Origin: Evernia prunastri | Lineage: Eukaryota; Ascomycota; Lecanoromycetes; Lecanorales; Parmeliaceae | DNA: 64,000 nt | NCBI GenBank assembly: GCA_003184365.1 | Contig: NKYR01000066.1 | Coordinates: forward strand, 152,644-216,643 | Direction of reading: 5' to 3' | Part shown: one piece after another, positions 1-10,610 of the stretch | How the letters are laid out: every line of letters starts with the position of its first letter | Position numbering within the stretch: position 1 is the stretch's first letter | Translations under genes and position numbers: made by a program | Notes under the pieces: generated by a model | The model's database searches: none | What the model saw: only the letters and a program-made list of their open reading frames with translations | What the model was told of the DNA's origin: nothing

Positions 1-2024
1 CGGTAATGGTTTATGTAGAGATTCATGTATTTGATGGTGACGGTTTCAGCCCGGCAAGGGGTTTTGCCACCCTCCTGGTGGAGTGATGCTCAGCCTTGAC
101 TAATTCCAAGGCGGAGAGATAACGCTGGTGGGGTCAAGGCAAAAGCCCCGCTATTTTTGTCGACCAACGGGATGAATGCGAGCATTGCAACATAATACCG
201 ACCAGCTGTTTCTCCAGAGGTCCAAGGCCGATTAAGCATCTTACTATAGAACACATAATCCCTACCCTTCTTTCTGTACCTACATTTGACAAAATATCTC
301 CGCCAGCAAAAATAGCTAGCTACGAAGGAAATTTCACTTCCATGGCACATGAATTCTTGCACTGAAACTTGTGGCGGAGAATCCGATTGGTATGTACCCG
401 GAGCCCTAGCCCCTGCATGACTCTCCAACTCACCATGCAGCAATTCCAGATATGGTTCTCCAACCTTACGATCTTATTGATCTTCCTTGCAAATAAAGAA
501 AGAAGCCTAGATACGTCGACGAAAAAGGCTGAGACAGACGGCTGCTAATACAGGTATCGGACAGCTATTCTTTCACTTCGCCGGTCGGACAGCAAGGCTG
601 AGGAGTAGCTAACCAGTATGGGTAATGAATCGCTTCGAATAAAGATACTTCCTACATAGTGCATACTTTCGCGAGAATTGTCCTCTGAAAAGGACCCTGG
701 GTTCCTACGAGTAGGTGGATCTGAATAACTCCCAATTCTTATCAAGACGATCAAGACAGGGGAGAAGCAAAACTCTCAAAGATCATAGGTTTCTATCGAT
801 AGTATAGGATAGGAGTTGCGGGAAGAAGTCGCTTGGAAACATTGTGTTGTGTAGTAGTTAAAGTAGATAAGCATGCAAGGGGGGTGTGGTAAAGGATCAA
901 TTGAATCCTTGATTGGCTACTGATTACTGTTTTACTTGCTTACTGCCGATCGATCGACGACTTTTTGCCTTAAGTACCTTGATGTTGTAGCATTGCCCCA
1001 ATCCTTCAAGCGGGGTGGATGCGGGCCGTACTTCAAATTTTGGGGCTTGAATCCGTGTTGAGATTCAAAATCCAATGCAGTCAGACGGGTGTGAGTCCTT
1101 CCTTATCAGTGTGCGCTTGGATATTTTGAAGTCCTGCGGCACGGCACTCAGCCTTCATTTTTTGCACCAATTGATGATGCCTTGTTGGAATCAAAATCGG
1201 TTCGACCATGGCTTGAGCAGGCCTGAAATGTTGGATACTGTTCCCCTGTACTCGTCACTGTTTTTGCGTCAGACTGATAGAGTCAGGAGACTAGGATATG
1301 TTGCATTGCAGTGCTGTAAACTGGCGAGGCTTCATGAGTGCCAAGAGGTGTGTTGCCTGGGGCTGAGTTTGACTTACCAATAAGTGCTCTTGGAGGGTCA
1401 GAATCAATATGATATCAACACAGTAGGATGAAAAGTCATTTGTCACAAGAAGCAAATGGTGGACCTCGTAAATCGGAACCGCCTGTTCCGTAAGCACAGC
1501 CTCATCGCCCTGCATCCTCGTGCATTGAAATCCATCAAACCATCTCCTTGCCGCGAAGGATAGCCTCTTCTCCGCAAAAGCTTTCTCCCACAGCCTGACC
1601 CACAGCCTCTGCCATGGCTGAATGCAATCTGCGCCTCACCCACCATATCCCCGTAAAAGCTTCAACTGTTTGCCCCAGAAGTAGCGATTAAGCTAAACCG
1701 TACGCTGCGATCTTACCTGGATGGACTGCAGAGGCTACGCGTAAATATGCCGATTTACACAGTTTCTCAGATTTGAATACAGCTTTCGTATTGCATTATG
1801 GGGTGGTAAGTCACACCTATCCCTAGAGCTGGCCGAAAGGCCTCTATCTCGTCACAGAAGCCTGAATGTAAATCGTATCGTCGAGGCTGCTCGAACAACG
1901 GTAATATGGAGTAAGCCCACCTTCTTCCTTTCTGAGGTTATTACGCGGAAAACTGTGTAGGTGAATCTATGTCCAGCAGGGGTACAATGCATAACAAGGC
2001 TGACAGTCACTTCGGGACTGGCCA
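1..2024. other. No supported gene
   Basis: Several open frames of 60-117 codons exist on both strands, but none shows a recognisable domain, convincing composition or splice structure. I see no RNA gene here. The stretch reads as decayed intergenic DNA before the first duplicated block. Confidence 0.6.
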
Positions 2025-2524
2025 GATTATCAGAGACTTGTGACGACCAAGCCCAGGACGGATTGTTCGATATAGAGGAGTATGACTCAGTGTTTGAGGC
2101 CGTGCATTTGATTGACTTGTGAGGGTTGGAGTGGGCTCGAGGGGAGTGTTAGGGGTGGATAGTGATGGGACTGTGGAGGGATGGAAACAAAAGGGAATGG
2201 TGTGGAGGGTGCGAGATCTTGCAAGGGGATCCGTGATCAATTTACGTGTGAAATAATTGTAAATCTTCTTATGCTGTCTCCATCATCAAAAAGCTCTAAA
2301 ACTAGTTTTTGGAGTGACTACCCAGTATCTGAGCACATTGCGCCCGTAGCATGGTCAACAACTTCTCACATTCACTCCATGCTGCCACTGGCCCCCTTTG
2401 CCCTATCGCCTATTGGCATCAGCCATATGTCTAATCATAGACAATGTGTTATTGCATACATCACTATCCATACTTCCATCTAGCTCCAATCGGGTAGGTT
2501 CAGTGCTGAAATAGTCCGCTTCTC

Positions 2525-2565
2525 GTGTTAAGACCCAGCGCTAGGAACATTTGGGCGTTTAACAC
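2525..2565 (+). promoter_or_regulatory. Conserved inverted repeat in the promoter of the small duplicated gene
   Basis: GTGTTAA and TTAACAC arms enclose a second CCCA/TGGG stem, so the 41-bp sequence can fold as a nested hairpin or act as a palindromic binding site. The same structure is kept at 8915-8955 in front of the paralogue. It lies about 220 bp before the start codon. Its function is unknown. Confidence 0.5.
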
Positions 2566-2785
2566 TGATCGCTTCTCGCCCAGCCAATGTGTTATCGGCA
2601 TTGCTTCGGCCACATGTGTTTCACTGCCCCTCTTCTCTGACTGCTTATTTATCTTCTCCCGTCTTTCACTTTTTTCAACAACCCAGTCTCGTCATTATCG
2701 CCTTCTTCAAGTCCTATCGTCTTCGGAGATGCCAAGTTTACATTTCCACCTACCAAAGTTTCCCCGTCATCGTTCACAACAAGAT

Positions 2786-3203
2786 ATGTCGTATATTTCA
2801 GAAGAGCCCGAAGACGGGAAGGAACCCAGTGTATGAGCACCCGCGACCTCGGCCAGACACAGTGCTGACAAACGTAAAGCCCTTTCTAGCAATTTACCCC
2901 CGCGGTACGATCGTTTTCAACAGCAAGGATCGTGATAGCAACGGTCACCCCACTCGCAAGAAGCTCTGGGTATGGGAGACGAAGTTCATTCCCCCTCCCA
3001 AAGGGTCACAGTGGTTGAGCGATGGTGATATGATGGTCTTGGTGAAGGATGGGCCTGGAGAGCACGCGAAAGATGTGGGTCGGTTCAAGGAAGAGGATCT
3101 CGATGAGGATATGCCACTTGAGCCAGGAGAGTCCTTGATAGATATGTCAGTGGACGAGGGGGGGCATTCAGTGCGCGAGGAAGAGCCTTTGATAGAGTTG
3201 TGA
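2786..3203 (+). CDS. Small acidic protein of unknown function, two exons
   Basis: I do not recognise the family. Exon 1 (2786-2830) encodes 15 residues beginning MSYISEEPED. A 49-nt intron (2831-2879) with GTATGA donor, CTGAC branch site and AAAG acceptor follows, then exon 2 (2880-3203), giving 122 residues. The protein has a conserved core (RKKLWVWET), the motif DGPGEHAKD, and a strongly acidic tail ending REEEPLIEL. No signal peptide or membrane segment is visible. The model is supported by the paralogue at 9166, which keeps the same start, the same 49-nt intron and the same motifs. A longer uninterrupted frame from 2589 reads through the intron and is less likely. Confidence 0.6.
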
Positions 3204-3991
3204 TCGAGGTTTCTAAGAATGCATTCGTGTGGTGGTGCAGGATATATCAACCCAGACCCCCACCGTCCCCTTTCTATGAGGGTACCTCTCCCTTCCGACT
3301 GGCACACGCGCCAGCAGCTGAGTTTCAAAGCGCGCACCTTCAGAATGGTTGAGCTGTTGAAGAATAGGACCGTTCCCTCCAACTGCTCCTTCTCCGGCTC
3401 GTTGTTACCAAGCGCTCTTTGTATACAATTTTCATACCCGAGATTTTTCTTCCAGCCTTCAGCGAAAGACTAACCTCAGCCATGAAGCCCACCGCCTTCA
3501 TCTTCGTTCTTTCATGCTCGACGCCTTAGCAGCGTCTCTCAAGACAAGAATAGTCTCATTGTTTGACATTTTACCCGCACTCGCTTCCCTCCCACGCCTT
3601 CACCCTCTCTCTAGCGCCTTTCCCGGAAAACTCTAATAGTGATAGTCCTCCGATGATGGTCGTCGATGGAAGATGGGCAACCTCTGCAAGCGTCCTCGAC
3701 AATGTGGCGCTCGTTCCTCCGCACTACAGACCCAGATAAGCTATTTCGAGCAGTAGCGACAAAAAGACCGCAGGCACTTTTGTATGCCTGCCAACCCACG
3801 TCGAAGGCATTTCAGCACTTGCGAATTGCAATGGGGCTCGGACATGCTGCAAAGTTCCAACTAGCGGTATTCCATCGGACACGCAGCGGTTATCAGACTC
3901 AGGCAGGGAAGAAACGCGGGTAACAAGGCGCATCTCCGCCGGGGACAGTGGCAAGTATTTGCCAATCCTCCTAAAACACCCCCTCTCCTTC
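3204..3991. other. Intergenic, no supported gene
   Basis: There is a short frame at 3666-3923 with no recognisable feature. A signal-peptide-like start at 3482 stops after about ten codons. No RNA gene or repeat was seen. Confidence 0.5.
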
Positions 3992-6271
3992 CTAAAAAAG
4001 CTTTATTACCCGTTGCTCCCATCGATCCTTCTGCCATTCTCTTGTTTCGTAATCCTCTTTTGGGATACCATTGAATGATTGCAGTGTAGGATGCATGAAG
4101 TACGTGAAGCCAACTCGTGGCCTTCCCTCAACACGGCAGAGGTTGTAGCACGCCAGCTCGACAATACCAACACGCCTATAGGCGTCCTCCGTACCATGTA
4201 TCTCTTCGAGGAGCAAACCGTATACCAAGCGATGTGCGGTACGTTGCTTGCAGATCTGAAAAATGAGTAGCTCCTTCCACAATCGCTCGAGCTCGCGAGG
4301 CTTGTTGAGGTAGCAATAAAGCTCCTTGGGCTGATCATGATCGATTATCAGGTCCTTGATAAACGGACCTTTTGGTCCGATCGCTTTTGACGATAGCTCT
4401 GTCTTTGAGATCCATAGCGGCCTGCAGTAGCCTTCCACCTGGATAAAGGATCCTTCCAAAACGTTGAGGTAGGAACTGGTGCGTGAGTGGTGTAGAACAC
4501 AATTTACGAGACGTGGCCTATATTCTTTTTCCCAATGCTTGATTTCGTAATGCATGCCTTTAGAAGCTCCAAGCTTTGGGGAATAGAAGAAGGCGTAGTT
4601 GATTTCGACTGGTCCGTTAGTCGACGCCCAACTCCAACTCGGCGCCCTGTACAGTAACGGCGGCTTGAGCGCTCGAGCAGCAAACGTCCTCTTGGCTTTG
4701 ATAGCGATATACGACATGTACTGGCCCTCAACCTCAACACCTACTCCGAGTTTGACTCTCGTCCATGCCAGACCTCGAAATAAGTCCTGTTCCCACAGTC
4801 CCGCCATGTATCTCCCCAATTTCGGTTCGGCAAATTTCTCGGCAAGACCAGATATAGCGGCAAGTTTGTCGGAGGGCCGTGAGAGAAAACGAGTCGTGTA
4901 CTCTGAGACACACTTGTACCATGTTTCTGATGCGAAATTTAGATCGAAAAAGGGTTCGTAACCCGGGCCAGAAGATCTGCTGCGCCAATAGGCATCCTGT
5001 TCCTCTCTATCTACGAAATAACCTGCTTTCTCGCACCCGAGTCTGAATTCATCGTGTGATCGATTGGTGTTGTACACATAGCCCTCCGCCCATTCGCATT
5101 CTCTGCAATGCCACAGTAGCTGATCTCGAGTGAAGTGCATGGTTCTTGGAGAGATCAGTCGTTCTTGTAGTGTCCAGGCGCGCTTACTGATCGGCGCAGT
5201 CAAGTTGAGTTCACAGTCATCCCGAAGGACTTCCCGCAAACAATAGTATTGCTGTCCTTCCCCAGCAATCGATGGCGATATATAGTGATTGCGGGGGTGT
5301 AGGAAGCCGACATGACATGTGAGTGCATCAGCAACCGCTAGTGTTAAAATGGCGTTGTTATAGTACTGTGCCATTTTGCTGGCTTCACATGCCCAGTCAT
5401 CTTCGTCATGTTGCATTATGCAAAGGCTATCAATCCAAACGTAGTCATATTCTAAGCGTCTTGTAAAGGCTACCGCGTGCTGGAAGTTGCTCGGCAGTTG
5501 AGAAAACTGGATACCTATCGAGGTACGCTCGGCGATGTTGTCTCTGGTGGTTGAGAAAGCATCATCTACTGAGCCCCAGCAATGACTAAGCGCAAGGTAG
5601 TGACCAGTTTCTGAATTGTGCTCTGTCAGTACAACTCTGGGGCCGGAGCGGACATCAACAAGCCTCTTTGGCAGGGGTCGGGGTGTTTGAGCTCTGCAGA
5701 ATGCATGACTGGCGCAGGCTGTGAGCCAGTCTCGAACTAGCTCTATGGTTGCGTCAGAAAGAGGGTCTCGCTCAAGGAGTCGCGGAAAGTATCTGAGATG
5801 ACCGTCGTCATGTTGAGGATGCTCTTCTTTATACTTCCCCGCAAGGTTACCAAGCTCGGTCTCTTTCAATGTGCTTGGTAGTCTGCAAATGTCGTACTTG
5901 AAGGGCGTTTCCTGCTGGTTGAGCTTAAGTTGGACTTGGGTCGGCCGCTTGTTATACCCGTACGATTCCTCGCGCTGGCTGATGGACAGCGACCACACAG
6001 CATTGGGATGTGTTTGAACAAGATCATCTTGGTTAGTAAATCGTTGAATTAAAAAGCGACAGAGCGTGCACCCTTCATTGGCTGATTGAAAAGATTATTT
6101 TCGGGTGCGTCGATAAAGACTCTTATCAGAGTGTGAATCTGGTATTTTGATGAGTTTGCAGTAGTTGCACAGCGCCTTCAGTCGTGAAGCCTCAAAGTCG
6201 ATTTGCCAAAGTCGGTTCGACCGGCGCAACGTGGTACCACTTTCACTTGGATCTGGTCGCTTTCGTTTCAT
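3992..6271 (-). CDS. HET-domain (heterokaryon incompatibility) protein, probably broken near the N-terminus
   Basis: HET proteins act in fungal non-self recognition and trigger cell death after fusion of unlike strains. The domain (PF06985) is clear: LALSHCWG, then the DYVWIDSLCIMQ block, then the YYNNAILTLA block. The C-terminal half is long and variable, as usual for the family. The uninterrupted frame starts at the ATG at 5998 (668 residues), but the same frame continues upstream to an ATG at 6271 (760 codons). That stretch carries the paired-cysteine segments LCNYC and GCTLC typical of HET N-termini. It is interrupted once, by TAA at 6095-6097. The stop may be a CAA-to-TAA nonsense mutation or may sit in a short intron I cannot define. 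The domain call is secure; whether the gene is functional is uncertain. Confidence 0.85.
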
Positions 6272-6462
6272 ATCGGAGCAGGGTGGATATGTCTAGAACT
6301 GAGAAGTCTCACGGCTATGGACTGTAAGCGCGAGACTCACTTATTAATGTACGAAGCTCTACAGGGTGAAAGATGGAGGCACCGCAAGGCTTACGCGTAC
6401 CACCGCACTTCCTTTCAGTGCATTTGATCGCCCAGCCCGCCTCAGCCACAGGGCTGTGGCAA

Positions 6463-6895
6463 TTAGCGTGTGCAGAAAACGTTACAATTCTTGGCGTTGA
6501 GAAAATCTTCTCGCGTCGACTGTGGATGTAGCTAAGTCAATATATACAACAGATTATTAAAATATTAATATATGCAAATAGATAGTCTTGATGTTGTGAT
6601 ATTAGCATATCAAGAATATCAAAGAATTATATTATATTGATAGAGATATAAAGAATATCATAACGTGTAAGATTGTATCTAAAACTCAAATTTCTAAGCA
6701 TTAATTTTTAAAACTCTTCTATCTCGATCAAAAGTTATCAGTTTCTCACTGCATTTATTGGATTAGAGTCGCAATATCGAGAGGATATACGATTAGTGTA
6801 GCTTTTCTATACGTATACTGTATTTATTAATCTGACTATACTCACAGTCGAATTTTCTTAGCGCCAAGAATTGTAACGTTTACTGCACACGCTAA
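6463..6895. mobile_element. MITE-like element with about 55-60-bp terminal inverted repeats
   Basis: The left end begins TTAGCGTGTGCAG and the right end is its reverse complement CTGCACACGCTAA. The match continues inward through GTTACAATTCTTGGCG and, with a small indel, through CGACTGTG. The core is AT-rich and encodes nothing. TA lies at both ends, which fits a Tc1/mariner/pogo-type TA target, although the extra T makes the exact boundary uncertain. Related ends occur at 6928-6977 and 25099-25167. Confidence 0.7.
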
Positions 6896-6927
6896 AAGCG
6901 CGAGCGCCTCCCAATAACACTCTATAT

Positions 6928-6977
6928 TAGCGTGTGTATAAAACGAATTCTTGGTGTGGAGAAATTCGCCCACCACA
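6928..6977 (+). mobile_element. Second, diverged copy of the TTAGCGTG terminal repeat
   Basis: The sequence TTAGCGTGTGTATAAAACGA followed by ATTCTTGGTG and GAGAAATTCG matches the left end of the neighbouring MITE-like element with several changes. No matching right end was found nearby, so this is a truncated copy or one end of a larger, decayed element. Confidence 0.5.
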
Positions 6978-7295
6978 TACTCCCATACCTGAATACATTG
7001 CTCGTAGTGCTTTGAATCCATGTATCCCGCTTAGCACGTTCTTTGGTGTTTCGAAATGCCTCCCAATCGACGCAGCTAGGAGTCCTCGGCCCCTCCACCA
7101 CCGCCCCCACCGGCTAGACCCAAGCCGAGGCTGAGGCTGCCCGTAAGAGAGCGTCTACAGCTGCTTTTCCTGGTGGAGGCGCAGCCTCTCGTGCCCATTA
7201 TTTCAAAAAACAAGGCGTCTATAGGAGGCGATGGGCACCTCTGGTCCGCCATTGTGGTCCTACTGGGGGCCTGTTGGGAGTCAAAAATTCAAATA

Positions 7296-7939
7296 GTGGC
7301 TAAACGAGGTATACCGAAGCGTATTGCGGGTTCCTTGACGAGAAATACTGCGCTGTCGACGACGGTGATGACTGGTATTCTGATGGTGGGACGATCCTGG
7401 CCGTCAAACTCAGTTTCGGTGGTTATGTAGATGCAATCAGGATGCAAGTTGGCGTTGCGGGTAACTCGATCCCAAGCATTAAGCATGAGTATTGCGAATC
7501 CCGATTAGGAAGAGAACCTCGTTAGAATCAAATGGCCGAAAGAGGAGTTTACGGCTTACATCACTGCCAAAGACGGCAATGATGACGGTGATGCACTTGT
7601 CAAAGCGCTCAATGCCGGTTTGGCTGGCCGCAAAGCCTGGACGGCAGGCGGTGGGGTCTGTAGAGATACTACCGCGCTGCTGCCCGAAGGAAAGGAAGAT
7701 TTCAATGTTGGGGCTGTCGCAAGACTACCAGGGAGTGTTGCCGAGAGAGCTATGACCCGAATCTCTTCGTTGTGGCTGAGCAAGCCGATTGGAAGAGTGT
7801 TGGTGTCAGTCTTGTAAGAATCAGTAGCGAGGGAGAACATAATGTGAGCAGCAAGCCGGCGGAGTATGCGGCAGAGATGCTAACGTGGGTGGATCAAGGC
7901 TTTTGCACTTGGGCGGAGGGAAGGGTTTGGAGCAGATGA
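7296..7939 (+). pseudogene. Decayed protein-coding gene of unknown family
   Basis: Three consecutive protein-like segments are seen in different frames. The first has YCGFLDEKYC and, further on, SFGGYVDAIR and IPSIKHEYCE (about 7310-7510). The second runs from RIKWPKEEFTAYITAKDGND through WTAGGG (about 7523-7700). The third runs from YDPNLFVVAEQADWKSVGVS through AAEMLTWVDQG to a stop (about 7750-7939). Composition is that of a real protein, but in-frame stops and at least one frameshift near 7700-7750 break it. One junction could be an intron. I do not recognise the family, and the start is not visible. Confidence 0.5.
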
Positions 7940-8297
7940 GCGAGTAAGGTAGTCAAATTTGACACACTAGTATAGTCTTAGCATGGCTTCACTGCCCGTT
8001 AACCGCTGTCTCCTCCACAGCTTATACAGTCATTGAGCAATGGTTACATGGCATGCAAAAGTCTCCATTTACAAGAGACCACTGCAACCACAACAACTCT
8101 CACTGTCGCCACCGAATCCTTAGAACCGCGTTCGTTTAGCACATTCTTATTTCCAATTGCAAATTAATTCCGCCTAGTGCGTGGCCATTGATCGTTGGAT
8201 TCTCGTCGACACTTAAATAACGCTCCGTATCAATTCGACAACACAATCCCCCGCTAACCCCTCTTCTAGAGTCCTTACTTCTCACCAATCTTCCAAA

Positions 8298-8585
8298 ATG
8301 CCGTTCTCTCCTCAATCCTCTCTGCCCAAAGAACCTCCACCAGATTACCGAGACCAATACAACAACAGCGACCACCCCCATCAGAACCATCACCTACCAG
8401 TAACCACATGCCACCTTACCACAACCACCCAGCCCCCTCCCCCCCCTCACCGCAACGCCAACGCACACCACCAGAGAGACGGTCCGGGAGAGGATGCGAG
8501 GGATCCGGGATGGTTCACGGGGGAGTTTTTGAGGAATGGTATGGAGGAGGCGGTTTCTTTGATTGATTTGCGAAGGCTTAAGTGA
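8298..8585 (+). CDS. Small hypothetical protein related to the duplicated small-gene family
   Basis: A 95-residue frame rich in Pro, His and Thr has the tail motif DGPGEDARDPGWF and then an AVSLIDL segment. The DGPGE(D/H)A motif matches the two-exon gene at 2786-3203 and its broken paralogue at 9166, and the AVSLIDL end matches the scrap near 2110-2138. It may be a diverged family member whose front is non-coding or belongs to another frame. No known domain is visible. Confidence 0.35.
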   Translation: MPFSPQSSLPKEPPPDYRDQYNNSDHPHQNHHLPVTTCHLTTTTQPPPPPHRNANAHHQRDGPGEDARDPGWFTGEFLRNGMEEAVSLIDLRRLK

Positions 8586-8914
8586 AGGGTTAGGAGTGGA
8601 CAGTGAGGGGACTGTGGGGGACGGACCTAGGGGAGGATTTGGATGTGGTAGGTACGGGATCTTGCAAGCCGATCCGTGATCACTTTGCGTATAGAGTAGT
8701 TGTAAATCGTCCCATGCTGTCTCCATTACTAGAAAGCTTTATAATTAGTTTTTGAAGTGACCACCAAGTAATTGTTTCCATTGCGCCCGCATCACGGTAC
8801 CTCATTCCCCATCTGACCCCTTAGCATCAGCCGCGTTCTCGTGTTCATTTAATGTGTTATCACAAACCTCCTTGTCCGTAAGTCCATCTAGCTCCAATCG
8901 GTCGCTTCTCAAAA

Positions 8915-8955
8915 GTGTTAATACCCAGCGCTAGGAAAATTTGGGCGTTTAACAC
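8915..8955 (+). promoter_or_regulatory. Second copy of the promoter inverted repeat
   Basis: The GTGTTAA/TTAACAC outer arms and CCCA/TGGG inner arms are kept as at 2525-2565, with changes confined mostly to the loop. This argues for some constraint, though shared descent alone could explain it. Confidence 0.45.
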
Positions 8956-9165
8956 TCATCACTTCTCGCCAAGTCAATGTGTTATAGGCGTATGTGTTCC
9001 ACTGCCCCTCTTCTCTGACTGCTTATATACCTTCTCCCTTCTTTCACTATCTTCCAACATCTCAGTATTCTCATTATTGTCTTCTTCAAACTCCATTATC
9101 CTCATTGCTGCCAAGGACACCCCCTCGACCAACCAACATTGATTCGTCATCTGTCCCAATAGAAC

Positions 9166-9592
9166 ATGTCTGAATATTTCCGGACGCCCGAAGATGGGAT
9201 GAAGAACAGTGTATGAGCACCCAAAAATTCAGCCAAGTATAATGCTGACGAATTGAAAGCCACAAAAGATCTGTCTTTGGTCTCGCGGTGATATCGCCTT
9301 CGACAAAACAGATCGCGATTCCAGTGGCCAGCTCACTCGCAAGAAGCTCTGGATATGGGAGACGGAACGCGTTCCACCCTCCAATCAGCCGACATGGCGC
9401 CGGGAGTCTCGCGGCGGCATCATGCACTCTGTGAAAGATGGGCCGGGAGAGGACGCAAAAGATCTAGGTTAGCGGTGGGAATGAAACCTGAGACCAAAGC
9501 TACCACTTGAGGAGGGAGAATCTTTGATAGATATGTCAGTGGACGAGGGGGGGCCTTCAGTGCGCGAGGAAGAGCCTTTGATAGAGTTATGA
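9166..9592 (+). pseudogene. Broken paralogue of the small two-exon gene at 2786
   Basis: Exon 1 (9166-9210) again encodes 15 residues starting MSEYFRTPEDG. The intron (9211-9259) has the same 49-nt length, GTATGA donor and AAAG acceptor. Exon 2 carries the RKKLWIWET core and the DGPGEDAKD motif but stops at TAG 9470-9472, giving 85 residues. Downstream, out of the truncated product, the family tail (GESLIDMSVDEGG through EEEPLIEL) is preserved to 9592 almost identically to copy 1. The pattern suggests recent decay, or conversion of the tail between copies. Confidence 0.6.
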
Positions 9593-9599
9593 TCGAGGG

Positions 9600-10290
9600 A
9601 AAGACCACACCTCGCGTGCATCGGCGGGGGGTTCAAGACGCTCATGGTGGACTGTTGAGCTGAACAATAGTAGTTCGCGGAAATATGACCTCTTATCAAT
9701 GGTCGAGCTATAGATTGAATAATAATATTGAATATAGAGAATTTAAAGATTAGTAGTATTATCTATGATCATCTAAGAAGAAGTACTGTAGCTCGCGAAA
9801 CTATGTGGTGTAAAAAGCCTTCGCAAGCGAGCACAAGTGGGCGACCCAGTATGCTGAACAGATAAGAAAGTGGAAACTCAGTCGGCTGTTCTAGGATTGA
9901 TGTTACCTAAGGAGTTAGACAAATTTAGTGGCCCGCGTGAGTCACAGGGTGATGAAGATGAGTGGACAGAGGGTCTTGAGGTTATCTTCTTGGTCGCGCC
10001 AACATACACCTCGTTCGGAACCAAAGACCCGCTGCGAGAGATGGAATTGGCCATACCATCCACTGACGCGCATAGTCTCACTGTTGCGTGGAAGATGGTG
10101 CCTAAGCGACAACTATCTCTCGCATGCCTTCAAATCAGTAATTTAATAAGATTAATCAGTGATTTGAAGAGTAGGCACTAAACGGGGCTCAAGGACAGTA
10201 CATATAGTTAGAGGGATCTCCTTGGCAGGGTTACATTCATTCTTTTGAATCAGTTGCTAAAACCAGTCCAGCGAGCACTCCTCCTACAAA
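9600..10290. other. Partly AT-rich spacer, no supported gene
   Basis: About 9715-9780 is AT-rich and TA-rich, like RIP-mutated DNA. A 103-codon frame at 9870-10181 has no recognisable domain and I do not call it as a gene. Confidence 0.5.
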
Positions 10291-10292
10291 TA

Positions 10293-10610
10293 TCAGCGGA
10301 CGTAAGAATCGAGGAACTCTTAGCCCTTGAGAACAGCCTTCCAGCCATCCGACTCCGGGTCGCTGCTAAGGTCACATTTATGCGGCGCACCCTCGACCAG
10401 CGCCAGATTAGCTGTAACTCCCTGGTCGATGAGTGCGCTAGATGTCCCCTTCGATTGTTGCCACGGAATCAAATCGTCTTTCGTGCCGTGAATGAAGAAT
10501 GTCAGCGTCCGGTAATTGCCACGCACGATCTGGGCCAGCGGACTGACAGGAACGATTTCGTCCAGAAGCCAGTGCTGCAGAACTTGCGGAGAAGGCGGGC
10601 ATGGATGAAG
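10293..10610 (-). pseudogene. C-terminal fragment of an alpha/beta hydrolase (esterase) with a premature stop
   Basis: Reading the minus strand from about 10610, the frame gives a hydrolase C-terminus: LLDEIVPVSPLAQIV, then FFIHGTKDDLIPWQQS (the acidic catalytic-residue region), then VEGAPH (the catalytic His region). It ends LKG followed by TAA where other members would continue with Tyr-Glu-Phe-Leu. After that stop the frame goes on as EFLDSYVR to a TGA at 10293-10295. The nucleophile half is absent. Such hydrolases occur alone or as C-terminal domains of fungal non-reducing PKSs, but which is not decidable here. It overlaps or abuts the O-methyltransferase remnant around 10571-10610. Confidence 0.7.

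Larger units (their letters stand above)
2090..3205 (+). repeat. Segmental duplication, copy 1 (partner about 8540-9597)
   Basis: This block and the one near 8540-9597 share the same order of parts: the tail of an upstream small gene ending in Leu-Ile-Asp-Leu, a spacer with a matching GGGACTGTGG stretch, a shared promoter with a 41-bp inverted repeat, and a small two-exon gene. The tails of the two small genes are almost identical at nucleotide level, while their middles are more diverged. The two blocks lie either side of the HET-domain gene, about 6.4 kb apart. In copy 1 the upstream small gene survives only as a scrap of its C-terminus near 2110-2138. Confidence 0.75.
8540..9597 (+). repeat. 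Segmental duplication, copy 2
   Basis: This block is the partner of 2090-3205. It starts in the tail of the 8298 frame, continues through the matching spacer (GGGACTGTGG) and the shared promoter with its 41-bp inverted repeat, and ends just after the tail of the broken small gene at 9592. Substitutions and small indels are spread through it, except for the last 80 bp, which are nearly identical between copies. Confidence 0.7.
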
